Assembly (NCBI GenBank): GCA_945957245.1
Contig: CAMFLD010000078.1
Location: forward strand, 1 to 9,404
Origin: an uncultured Flavobacterium sp.
GTDB taxonomy: Bacteria; Bacteroidota; Bacteroidia; Flavobacteriales; Flavobacteriaceae
Direction: 5' to 3'
Length of the DNA stretch: 9,404 nucleotides
The stretch's first letter is position 1. Each line of letters opens with the position of its first letter. Positions 1-6,393 of the stretch are shown one piece after another. The position numbers and the translations under genes are program-made. Under the pieces are notes generated by a model. It worked only from the letters and a program-made list of their open reading frames with translations, was not told the DNA's origin and ran no database searches.

Positions 1-33
1 GTACAACATCAGTACAACAAATTAAAAAATAAA

Positions 34-591
34 TCAATTGCAATAATTTCCATTGAAATATTTCTGATTGAGATCCTTTGGATTTATTATAAGACCATTA
101 AATTTTTTAATTTTTATTTGAATACTTTTTTTGCAAATAAATGGTTTTTGGGAGCTTATGTCTAAAAATCCTATTTGTTTTACCATCCATTCATTATTAA
201 AATACAAATCTATAAAAAAGTATTCAGGTTGAATATCTGTATTTCTACTCAACACTCTTAAACCCTTAGCATTTGTTTGAACATTATTTGCTTCCAGATA
301 AATATTCTCAATCTTGGGGGAGACTTTAGTAAAAGAGCTGTCAATTCTGGGCGCTATTTCACATAATAAAGATTTCTTCCCGTTAAAAAAAACAGAAATT
401 GATTTATTCAATTTATTAATATTGGAATTTTCTACAATAATAGTATCAATACTTGAATTTCCAACAACATCAAAATAATACAAATTTTTATCCGTATTTT
501 CAATATCTATTGATTTATCATTTTTACAAGCCGTAAAAAGCAATACAATAAAAAATAAATATTTATATTTTATTTTTACAAATTTCATCAT
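34..591 (-). CDS. Small lipoprotein, candidate immunity protein for the GH19 hydrolase
   Basis: A protein of about 185 residues with a basic N-terminus, a hydrophobic stretch and the lipobox LFTAC; the lipidated cysteine is residue 22 (21 if the second of two adjacent Met codons, at 588, is used). The frame stays open to 645, but starts that far up put an unsuited 18-residue tail before the signal peptide, so I chose 591. The gene starts inside the 3' end of the hydrolase gene (overlap 563-591), which implies translational coupling. The mature part after CKNDKS is hydrophilic and beta-rich, with no family I recognise. Inference: a periplasm-facing lipoprotein encoded in overlap behind a wall-degrading enzyme that lacks a signal peptide is typical of an immunity protein. 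Base composition is extreme: only 5 of 60 bases are G or C in 541-600. Lipoprotein call strong, immunity role moderate. Confidence 0.75.
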   Translation of the reverse strand: MMKFVKIKYKYLFFIVLLFTACKNDKSIDIENTDKNLYYFDVVGNSSIDTIIVENSNINKLNKSISVFFNGKKSLLCEIAPRIDSSFTKVSPKIENIYLEANNVQTNAKGLRVLSRNTDIQPEYFFIDLYFNNEWMVKQIGFLDISSQKPFICKKSIQIKIKKFNGLIINPKDLNQKYFNGNYCN

Positions 592-1813
592 ATTTAAAAA
601 TTGGTTTAATAAGATTAAAATATAATTTTCGTTCTGCCAATCCATTTATAGAGTTAATATCTTTCTGAACACCATTGAGAGCTTTAGGATAATTAAGTGC
701 GGCAGATATCTTAACTACAGCAGCCTCATTATTTTGTATATATTGATTTATGTTTTGTTTTTTCCAATACCACCCTGATGCTTGACATGCAACTTTTATT
801 GATGTTGCCACTGTAGGTACAAATACCTCTAATCTTTCAGGAGTAGGTTCTTCTCCACTTCCTACAGTAAAAAGTTCTTCATAGTTTGGCTTATGGGTCA
901 AATGTAATAAACCTCTTCCCCTGTAAAAAGCACCTCCAATAACTTTTGACGATGGATTAGCTTCATAAGTTGAAGTAAATCTTTGTGTCTCATGATATGC
1001 TTGTGATAAAAAGTGCATCTTTTGTAAACACGTTTTTAAGTTATAGTCGCGAAATGCTTTATTTAGTTCATAAGTTAAAGTACCATAATTAGCTTCTTTT
1101 TCTACAATAACCTCGTCCATTTCAAGTTTAAAAATGTCTTCTCCTAATTCCTCATATTGACTAAGAGTTATTGTCTTCACTGTGCCATCGTCATTGAGTA
1201 CTGGTTCTCCCATAGCAAAATTCTTAGTATTAGTCTTATCCCTAACTGTTTGGATTACTCCTGTTGAATCAGCTTTTCTCAATTTTATAATAATATTTTT
1301 TAATTCTTTCTCAGTAAAATTTCGATTGCAGAAACAGGTTTCTACTTTACTTTTGGTATCTTTTTTATCATCAACTTTTAAAGAACTGCTAACTTTAAAT
1401 TCTGTTGTTTGAGCTGAAAAGTTATCACAATTTATAGTAGCTTGAAATGAGGTATTACTTTGCCAAAAATAAATATCGAATTTTTTATCTTTAGAAAAAG
1501 GAACCGTTATTTTCTTAGTACCATTTGGATCAATCTTTATATTCGTTAAAGGTACTGCTTCTTCATTATTAGCATTCATTTCCTGAACATAAATCGTTGC
1601 TTTATCAGTCTTTAAGTTTTTTGCCGAAACTTCAAATGTTAGATTTATATTTTTATCATCGACCGTACTGGAAAGATATTTTATTGATAATTTTTCTTTA
1701 GTTTGATTTTCTATTTGTTTTTTATGATTGTCAAAAGCATTAGCTAATAAATCATATTTTGGGTCTAGAAGCTTTCCTTGTTTACGAAATTCCTGTAATT
1801 GTTCTGGTGACAT
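563..1813 (-). CDS. GH19-type glycoside hydrolase, candidate anti-bacterial effector
   Basis: A 416-residue protein. Residues 240-410 resemble the GH19 chitinase/lysozyme-like fold: YHET at 273-276 supplies the probable catalytic Glu275, STYE with Glu284 is a candidate second acid, FYRGRGLLHLTHKPNY at 296-311 is the family signature, then SGWYW near 346-350 and NGLAER near 390-395. The enzyme should cleave beta-1,4 bonds in peptidoglycan or chitin. Residues 40-145 are beta-rich with YVQEM and IYFWQS strands, perhaps an Ig-like domain; CFCNRNFTEKEL at 160-171 forms a linker-like segment. There is no signal peptide or membrane segment, so a dedicated export route is required if it acts outside the cytoplasm. 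The ATG at 1813 is the only plausible start, since the frame closes upstream at 1892-1894. The next gene overlaps its end. Sampled G+C is about one third (19 of 60 at 1501-1560). Family call good; effector role inferred. Confidence 0.8.
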   Translation of the reverse strand: MSPEQLQEFRKQGKLLDPKYDLLANAFDNHKKQIENQTKEKLSIKYLSSTVDDKNINLTFEVSAKNLKTDKATIYVQEMNANNEEAVPLTNIKIDPNGTKKITVPFSKDKKFDIYFWQSNTSFQATINCDNFSAQTTEFKVSSSLKVDDKKDTKSKVETCFCNRNFTEKELKNIIIKLRKADSTGVIQTVRDKTNTKNFAMGEPVLNDDGTVKTITLSQYEELGEDIFKLEMDEVIVEKEANYGTLTYELNKAFRDYNLKTCLQKMHFLSQAYHETQRFTSTYEANPSSKVIGGAFYRGRGLLHLTHKPNYEELFTVGSGEEPTPERLEVFVPTVATSIKVACQASGWYWKKQNINQYIQNNEAAVVKISAALNYPKALNGVQKDINSINGLAERKLYFNLIKPIFKYDEICKNKI

Positions 1814-1826
1814 AGGCGTAAAGTTT

Positions 1827-1869
1827 AAAAAATAAACCTGTTTGAGGTATAAAGATACCCCAAACAGGT
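1827..1869 (-). terminator. Intrinsic terminator after the 1166-residue protein gene
   Basis: On the minus strand a 15-base-pair stem (1869-1855 with 1850-1836, a single G-U type mismatch) closes a four-base loop and is followed directly by TTTATTTTTT. It begins 9 bases after the stop codon of the large gene. It lies only 23 bases before the ATG of the hydrolase gene, leaving no room for a promoter between them, so the downstream pair depends on read-through or on a promoter inside the end of the large gene. Confidence 0.85.
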
Positions 1870-1877
1870 GGGTTAAA

Positions 1878-4800
1878 TTATGCTTTTGGTTTTAAAATGT
1901 TGCCATTGGCAATCAACTTCTCATTCAGTTCATCTGAAGCCGGGCAACTACATGGTAATCCATCTTCCGCAACGGAAACACCTTTGCGCTGTAAACCTAT
2001 TAGATTGGTCGGCACAACCGTATTCCAAGTTTCCTCAACGGTGTATTCTTGCTCCCTGAGTTCATCAACGATAGATAGGTATAATGGGTCGCCAATAATA
2101 GGTGTTTGTCCTCCGTTCCATATCTGGTAGGTAGCCATGTAGTGCATAATTGCTTCTTCAAAGCCGGGTTTAACCGTTACTACCACTCTTGCCATACCTG
2201 CCTGCATAAAGCTTCTAAAAATAGGGTCGTTGGTTTCATATTGATAAAGTTCAGCCCAATCCCCGTCGTAACCCCAGTAGTACGGATAGAAATTGTAGCT
2301 CATTAGGTTCCACTCAAAAGCCTGCTCCATGAACTTTGCAAAACTGCCGTAATCATCCATATCCTGATTGGCGGTAACCTGATGATCCATAATGCTGTTC
2401 CCGCTGTACATTTTTCTTCCGAAACGTCTTAGCGAAGTTGCTGAATTATCCAAAAGGTAGGAAATGCAGTTTTTGCGAAGCACCAATTGCTCAATCTGGC
2501 GATAGAATAACGGATTACTGTCCAAAATCGTAGAGCCCTCTTCTTTTGCCGCTGTCAGTTTTTCGTTGTACTCCCGCAGTTGCTCCTGATACCCTTTTTG
2601 TATCGCTTCATAGACTTTCTTTCTCCAGTCGTCTTTAGCGATTGCTGTAAGTTCGGTTTTTACTGTAAAGGCAATATTGAAGCTAAGGTAATTTAAACCA
2701 GCGTAGCTAATGTCAACCTTATTGATAAACCCTTTGGTGTCATTGGTAGCGAGTGTCAGCGGATAGGAAGACTGATAGCCTACCAAATCCGTTTCCGTCA
2801 GGTTCATCGTTGAGTTGTGTTTATGCAGGCTATAATTACCAAAGGCAATGACAAGGGTGTGGTGCTGGCTTCCATCATTATCGCATTTTGCCGTGAACTT
2901 CAAATAGGCGGTAGTTGCTTTATACCCCTTATCTACTTGTATTTCCGCAGACCCTTCCAAAATTTCATTTTTATCGGCTTTTGTACCTGAAAATGTCTTA
3001 TTCAGGTAAACGGTTTCCTGCGGATAGGTATCGACTTCGGCATTGTACTTGGATGCCAAGCTCTGATAGTTTAACGAAGTGATGTCTGCAAAGCTGTTAA
3101 TCCCTAATGTTGCAGGGTCAACAGGCTTTTCCAATACAACCGCATTTTCATTGTTATTGGCAACTTCCATCGCCAGACGGTGGAGTTCGCTTGGTTGCGG
3201 TACGGTAAACTCATACATTAGCCTTTTGCCATAGTTGAAGACCTGATTTTTATATATGGCGTTGATGAACCTGAAAATTCCTGATATATGCTCTTCACCT
3301 CCCGTGTTATCAAAAACGTGGGTATTGGTTTCGGTAAACTCGTTGGTAATCTTAACCGTTTTTTCTTTTTTAACTCTCGAAACAATGCGCTCCACAGCCC
3401 TTTGGGTAAGTTCTTTGGCTTGCGTTACCGCCTGCCTGTTGCTTTCTTCCTTGGTGGTGTTGGAAGCATAGGCTACTCCTGCATCAAGGGTAGTGTTTGG
3501 CCATGAAGTATGCACATCGGCATAAGCCGAAAGCGATTTTTGCTCTGAAAGCAATTTGGAAACTTCTGTCTGCATTTCAAAACGCTGTGTGGAAACCACA
3601 TCGGTCATATTTTCTTTTTCAATCTCTGTACTTTCAAAATCGGTAACTTCCGATTTTTCGGTTTTAGTGGTGACCTTGCTACGGAGTTCAGATGCCATCA
3701 CATTTTCGATATGGGCTACTTCTCCCGGTTCATAACAGCATACTTCCGCTACAACCTTTTTATAATCTGCTATTCCAAGCTGTCGGTACCCAAAGCCTTT
3801 TGGGATAAAGGAGTGAGTACCTTCATCAGCACCCGAACTACCATCATCGTTGCGGGTCAGCGAGCCACTAAAACGCTGTTTTAAATCGAATGGCTCTATC
3901 TCGATATCAAGTTCCATATGTTGAGTGCCATAAGCAACTACAATTTTTCCATAAGCTCTTGAGACTATCGTACTTGCAGGCACTCCATTCACACCATTGG
4001 GACTTCCGAAAATCTTGGAAACATTGATGGTATTTCCAACGGTATTACTCACGAAATAGGAACTTACCAGATTACCCGTTGTAGTAACAAGGGTCAGATA
4101 CATACTGGAAACGCTGTAGGTACTGTTTGGAACCTGGATTGTCATATAGAAGTTAACCAGATTACTGGTTACAAATAAAGGCGCAATGGTAAAGTTAAAC
4201 ACACTGGTTTTTGACATGGCGGAACCGTAGGGGATTACAGCCCCGCCAATGGTCATTACCTGTTTTGAATATTGTTTGCTTGAATACATAGCATCGCTTT
4301 CTGTCTTGCTTTTTTGCTCCAATATGGATATGGCATCCTGTATGGTATCTATCTCGTCTATGTTTACATTAGAGGTAAGGGTATAAAATGCACTTTCCGA
4401 TAGATTATTTTCCAAATAGCTTTTCTCGGTTGGTTTTGGATAGTCAAATACAAATTCCGGCAGTTCCGGATATTCTATATCCGGCTGGTTGCAAAAGTCA
4501 GTAGGGTCGTAATTCTCATCACGGGGATTTTTGCACATATCCCGTTTTAATTTCCGATAATCCTGTTCGTATCTTTTGATTGTCGGTGCTATTGTACTCT
4601 GATAGGCTTTATTTGCCGTATCAAAAGCGGTTTGTCTTTCTTTCTGGTATTTCTTTTCCAGTTTTTCCAATTCGGCAATACAATTGCCGAAATCTTCAAT
4701 CTTCAGCCCCGACAATGCCGCAGCATGGGAGTCATTGAGTTCTTTGCTTGTAAAGAATGTTTCATCGCCTTTTTTTGAAACTTTATTTGTGCTTGCTGTA

Positions 4801-5378
4801 TCGGTTGTTTCATCCCCGAAAAGGATAAAGGGCAACACCACTTTTGCCTTTACCAATAATGGAAGGGAATCTTTTAAAAATTTATCGTCTTTGCCATAAA
4901 TCTGCTTTAAAAGGTTTTGCAATACCAAAACCTGCATCAGTGCCTCTTTTACATAAAATGCCTTTTGGGTCACTACCTGATAGAAAAGATTGTCCCAAAG
5001 GTTGAGTTCGGTTTTTATATCCAGAGGTTTTAATGGTTTTACCATTTCTGCCAACTCATTAAAATCAAAACTGCTCCTGTTCCTTGAAATCCAATCCGAA
5101 ACACTAAAAAAGTTGGGAATTATTCCATCAACCTTTTTCTCTACATCGGTTTCATTCTCAAATGGGGTAAATCCCGGATTGGCTGCCGCCACTTGTAAAG
5201 CTTCCCATTTGGTCTGTGAAGAGGGTTTGCCGATTACCTTATCAAAGAAAATACCAGTGCGGTTATCGGGATGAAAGACAAAGCGTATTTCTTTATCTTT
5301 CTTTTTGGAAAGCTCAGGGCTTCTCAGGCTTACAAAACGGTATAAGGTAAGCTGGTTTTTGTTTTCTGTTGTTGCCAT
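1878..5378 (-). CDS. Large modular protein of unknown function (1166 aa)
   Basis: I do not recognise a named family. I chose the ATG at 5378 (MATTENKNQL); the frame extends to 5456, but the extra 26 residues are unlike the rest. From this start: an N-terminal domain at about 1-215; a charged coiled-coil-like stretch 236-284; a beta-rich part 370-500; a segment at 540-680 with VAEVCCYEPGEVAHIENV followed by a Glu/Thr/Lys-rich coiled-coil-like run; NTGGEEHISGIFRF at 691-704 and FNYGKRLMYEF at 714-724; a second beta-rich part 780-910; coiled coil 915-947; and a C-terminal module with NFYPYYWGYDGDW at 1029-1041, FMQAGMARVVVTVKPGFE and YQIWNGG. There is no signal peptide. From memory, the 546-730 and 1020-1100 segments resemble large uncharacterised proteins in other phyla; I cannot verify this. 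Sampled G+C is near 45-48 percent, well above the neighbours. A structural, carrier or toxin-complex role is possible but unproven. Confidence 0.85.
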   Translation of the reverse strand: MATTENKNQLTLYRFVSLRSPELSKKKDKEIRFVFHPDNRTGIFFDKVIGKPSSQTKWEALQVAAANPGFTPFENETDVEKKVDGIIPNFFSVSDWISRNRSSFDFNELAEMVKPLKPLDIKTELNLWDNLFYQVVTQKAFYVKEALMQVLVLQNLLKQIYGKDDKFLKDSLPLLVKAKVVLPFILFGDETTDTASTNKVSKKGDETFFTSKELNDSHAAALSGLKIEDFGNCIAELEKLEKKYQKERQTAFDTANKAYQSTIAPTIKRYEQDYRKLKRDMCKNPRDENYDPTDFCNQPDIEYPELPEFVFDYPKPTEKSYLENNLSESAFYTLTSNVNIDEIDTIQDAISILEQKSKTESDAMYSSKQYSKQVMTIGGAVIPYGSAMSKTSVFNFTIAPLFVTSNLVNFYMTIQVPNSTYSVSSMYLTLVTTTGNLVSSYFVSNTVGNTINVSKIFGSPNGVNGVPASTIVSRAYGKIVVAYGTQHMELDIEIEPFDLKQRFSGSLTRNDDGSSGADEGTHSFIPKGFGYRQLGIADYKKVVAEVCCYEPGEVAHIENVMASELRSKVTTKTEKSEVTDFESTEIEKENMTDVVSTQRFEMQTEVSKLLSEQKSLSAYADVHTSWPNTTLDAGVAYASNTTKEESNRQAVTQAKELTQRAVERIVSRVKKEKTVKITNEFTETNTHVFDNTGGEEHISGIFRFINAIYKNQVFNYGKRLMYEFTVPQPSELHRLAMEVANNNENAVVLEKPVDPATLGINSFADITSLNYQSLASKYNAEVDTYPQETVYLNKTFSGTKADKNEILEGSAEIQVDKGYKATTAYLKFTAKCDNDGSQHHTLVIAFGNYSLHKHNSTMNLTETDLVGYQSSYPLTLATNDTKGFINKVDISYAGLNYLSFNIAFTVKTELTAIAKDDWRKKVYEAIQKGYQEQLREYNEKLTAAKEEGSTILDSNPLFYRQIEQLVLRKNCISYLLDNSATSLRRFGRKMYSGNSIMDHQVTANQDMDDYGSFAKFMEQAFEWNLMSYNFYPYYWGYDGDWAELYQYETNDPIFRSFMQAGMARVVVTVKPGFEEAIMHYMATYQIWNGGQTPIIGDPLYLSIVDELREQEYTVEETWNTVVPTNLIGLQRKGVSVAEDGLPCSCPASDELNEKLIANGNILKPKA

Positions 5379-5478
5379 AATGACTATTTTAATGGTTGAT
5401 AATCTGAAATATTGAAACGCAATGACAGCCATAATAATACCTGATGCGTAAAACACACAGGTATTGTAAAACTGTTAC

Positions 5479-5497
5479 AGTAAAGCCCTGCTTTACT
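5479..5497 (-). other. Perfect 8-bp hairpin in the leader
   Basis: The arms AGTAAAGC and GCTTTACT are separated by a three-base loop. Neither strand carries a U-run right after the stem, so it does not look like an intrinsic terminator. It sits about 100 bases before the start of the large gene. Confidence 0.4.
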
Positions 5498-5515
5498 TAA
5501 AAAAATAATGATAAT

Positions 5516-5599
5516 TTTTCGTGGCTTATAAAAACACTTACAATCATCTTTCAATTGCTCGGGGGGAACAATTATCAATGATGGGCAAATCCACGAAAA
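5516..5599 (-). repeat. Three nested inverted repeats, candidate structured leader RNA
   Basis: An outer 9-base perfect inverted repeat (TTTTCGTGG at 5516-5524 with CCACGAAAA at 5591-5599) encloses ATCAT (5543-5547) with ATGAT (5578-5582). That pair encloses AATTG (5553-5557) with CAATT (5569-5573), and the central loop carries a run of six G (C on the minus strand). The pairs nest correctly into one long branched stem. I do not recognise a known riboswitch. An alternative is a recombination or protein-binding site. Confidence 0.35.
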
Positions 5600-5602
5600 C
5601 CT

Positions 5603-5632
5603 AAAGACTACTGAAGTGGTATTTTAGTCTTT
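5603..5632 (-). other. Inverted repeat in the leader
   Basis: AAAGACTA at 5603-5610 is the exact reverse complement of TAGTCTTT at 5625-5632, with 14 bases between them. It stands just upstream (minus-strand sense) of the nested inverted repeats, and no U-run follows it. Confidence 0.35.
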
Positions 5633-5670
5633 CTCAATCGAAGATATAAAAAAAATTAACCTAATTCTCA

Positions 5671-5699
5671 AAAACATAAAAAATAAAAATTGTGAACAA
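5671..5699 (-). promoter_or_regulatory. Weak candidate Bacteroidota promoter for the large gene
   Basis: On the minus strand TTG (5699-5697) is followed after 18 bases by TATGTTTT (5678-5671), a loose match to the Bacteroidota -33 TTG / -7 TAnnTTTG pattern. The match is imperfect, lies in a very A+T-rich stretch and overlaps the U-tract of the terminator candidate, so it could be chance. Confidence 0.2.
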
Positions 5700-5716
5700 T
5701 ATTTCACTCTCACAAT
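5678..5716 (-). terminator. Candidate terminator of the small membrane-protein operon
   Basis: On the minus strand ATTGTGA (5716-5710) can pair exactly with TCACAAT (5695-5689), and the second arm is followed directly by TTTTATTTTTT. It starts 16 bases after the stop codon of the last small membrane-protein gene. The stem is short and poor in G+C, and an alternative inner pairing GTGAA/TTCAC competes with it, so strength is doubtful. Position and U-tract favour a terminator. Confidence 0.45.
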
Positions 5717-5732
5717 CTTTATCAATTTCTAT

Positions 5733-5891
5733 TTAAGAGTTCTTATCAAGGTATTTGACAAGTTTTAAGTACAGTTTGATTATAAAATATATCACTGCAA
5801 TTATTAATATAAGGCCGCAAATTTTAACAATTGAGTCTGTTATATAAGCTCCATTTATAACAGTTTTAAATTCTGTGTCTAATAAAATCAT
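5733..5891 (-). CDS. Small single-pass membrane protein (52 aa), paralogue 4
   Basis: Runs from ATG at 5891 to TAA at 5735-5733. The N-terminal part is polar (MILLDTEFKT), a hydrophobic helix spans about residues 21-39, and the C-terminal tail is basic, reading KLYLKLVKYLDKNS. The tail matches the 56-residue paralogue at 6383-6213 (KLYMKVIKFLDKNS), and both share VIN before the helix. It lies 33 bases after the preceding member, and part of that gap is the out-of-frame remnant of the preceding member's tail. No known family. It is intact and is the last gene of the cluster. Inference: a member of a tandem immunity-like set for the toxin-like lipoprotein upstream. Paralogy with the other copies is the main reason to believe a gene this short. 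Confidence 0.65.
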   Translation of the reverse strand: MILLDTEFKTVINGAYITDSIVKICGLILIIAVIYFIIKLYLKLVKYLDKNS

Positions 5892-5924
5892 TTTTACTTA
5901 TCTTTATCTCTCACGAGTTCTTAT

Positions 5925-6035
5925 CTAAAATTTAATAACTTTTCTATACAGTTTAATAATATAATAAGCGATTATCGCTAATATTATTAATATTAAAAAT
6001 TCTCTAATTCCACCGATTATATAACCACTATTCAT
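5925..6035 (-). pseudogene. Clipped small membrane-protein gene (36 aa), paralogue 3
   Basis: The open frame runs from ATG at 6035 to TAG at 5927-5925: MNSGYIIGGIREF, a hydrophobic helix, then YYIIKLYRKVIKF. Compared with the 56-residue paralogue, both ends are lost by frameshift. Upstream, the DNA still encodes PEIDEIP in another frame (6061-6041), the counterpart of PEIHEIEP, and ends in TGA. Downstream, one base is missing where the paralogue reads CTT, so a TAG appears and the bases for the LDKNS tail (about 5913-5926) follow out of frame. It may still make a short membrane peptide, because the transmembrane helix and KLYRKVIKF remain. It overlaps the preceding gene by 8 bases. Confidence 0.55.
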
Positions 6036-6213
6036 CACTGCGGTATTTCGTCGATTTCTGGTTCTCTAAAATCCTTTTTATAAACCTATAAATTATTCGA
6101 GCTAAAAAATAAGCAGCTACAAATGTTAGTACAATAAATATTATTTGTAAAGTACCTGACAAATAATAGAATGTATCACGAATTGGCTCGCCTTCATAAA
6201 CTTGATATTTCAT
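6028..6213 (-). CDS. Small single-pass membrane protein (61 aa), divergent member 2
   Basis: The ATG at 6213 shares its A with the last base of the preceding stop codon (TGATG), so translation is probably coupled; a GTG one codon earlier at 6216 is also possible. Residues 20-43 form a hydrophobic helix, followed by a basic tail (ARIIYRFIKRI). It has the same topology as its neighbours but a diverged sequence. Its last dozen residues (ENQKSTKYRSDE) read, out of frame, through DNA that matches the N-terminal coding region of the neighbouring paralogue. The C-terminus is therefore probably a product of deletion or recombination rather than an original ending. Function unknown; immunity-like role inferred only from position. 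Confidence 0.65.
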   Translation of the reverse strand: MKYQVYEGEPIRDTFYYLSGTLQIIFIVLTFVAAYFLARIIYRFIKRILENQKSTKYRSDE

Positions 6214-6383
6214 CACGAGTTCTTATCAAGAAATTTAATAACTTTCATGTATAGTTTTATTATGCAATATGCTATTATAATTAATATAACTAATCCTAAA
6301 ACCTGTAAAAAAGTACCTATAATATAGTCACTATTTATAACTGGTTCTATTTCATGAATTTCTGGTCTATCAATACTTTCCAT
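6213..6383 (-). CDS. Small single-pass membrane protein (56 aa), paralogue 1, candidate immunity protein
   Basis: Runs from ATG at 6383 to TGA at 6215-6213. The N-terminal part is acidic (MESIDRPEIHEIEP), then VINSDYIIG, a hydrophobic helix at about 23-43 and the basic tail KLYMKVIKFLDKNS. By the positive-inside rule the tail should be cytoplasmic and the acidic N-terminus periplasmic. It starts 10 bases after the stop codon of the toxin-like lipoprotein gene and its stop overlaps the next start, so the arrangement is operonic. It is the most complete of the array and serves as reference for the others. No known family. Position directly behind a polymorphic-toxin-like gene suggests a membrane immunity protein; this is inference. 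Confidence 0.75.
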   Translation of the reverse strand: MESIDRPEIHEIEPVINSDYIIGTFLQVLGLVILIIIAYCIIKLYMKVIKFLDKNS

Positions 6384-6393
6384 TTGTCTTTAT

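Larger units (their letters stand above)
5379..5732 (-). other. Gene-free stretch, probable leader of the 1166-residue gene
   Basis: No protein gene is convincing in these 354 bases. Reading along the minus strand there is a weak terminator-like hairpin (5716-5678), an overlapping weak promoter match (5699-5671), a hairpin at 5632-5603, a nested inverted-repeat structure at 5599-5516 and a short perfect hairpin at 5497-5479. If the promoter match is real, the large gene has an untranslated leader of nearly 290 bases. Confidence 0.5.

Noticed and set aside
592..645. Longer start of the small lipoprotein (MDWQNENYIL...)
   Set aside because: It would bury the lipoprotein signal behind an 18-residue tail. 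The two adjacent ATG codons at 591 and 588 give a normal signal peptide.
1897..5274. Several plus-strand open frames of 66-94 codons
   Set aside because: All lie antisense to the long minus-strand gene, show no family resemblance and carry no independent start context.
5379..5456. Longer start of the 1166-residue protein (MFYASGIIMAVIAF...), which would look like a signal anchor
   Set aside because: The 26 extra residues come from A+T-rich leader DNA, and the sequence from MATTENKNQL onward looks like a natural cytosolic N-terminus. A membrane anchor is therefore not claimed.
5384..5578. A 64-codon minus-strand open frame beginning MIIVPPEQLK
   Set aside because: It lies in the structured leader, overlaps the nested inverted repeats, resembles nothing and has an amino-acid mix typical of translated non-coding DNA.
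5689..5716. The inverted repeat ATTGTGA/TCACAAT as a Crp- or Fnr-like operator
   Set aside because: The spacing of 14 bases and the U-tract directly after the second arm fit a terminator better. No regulator gene is nearby.
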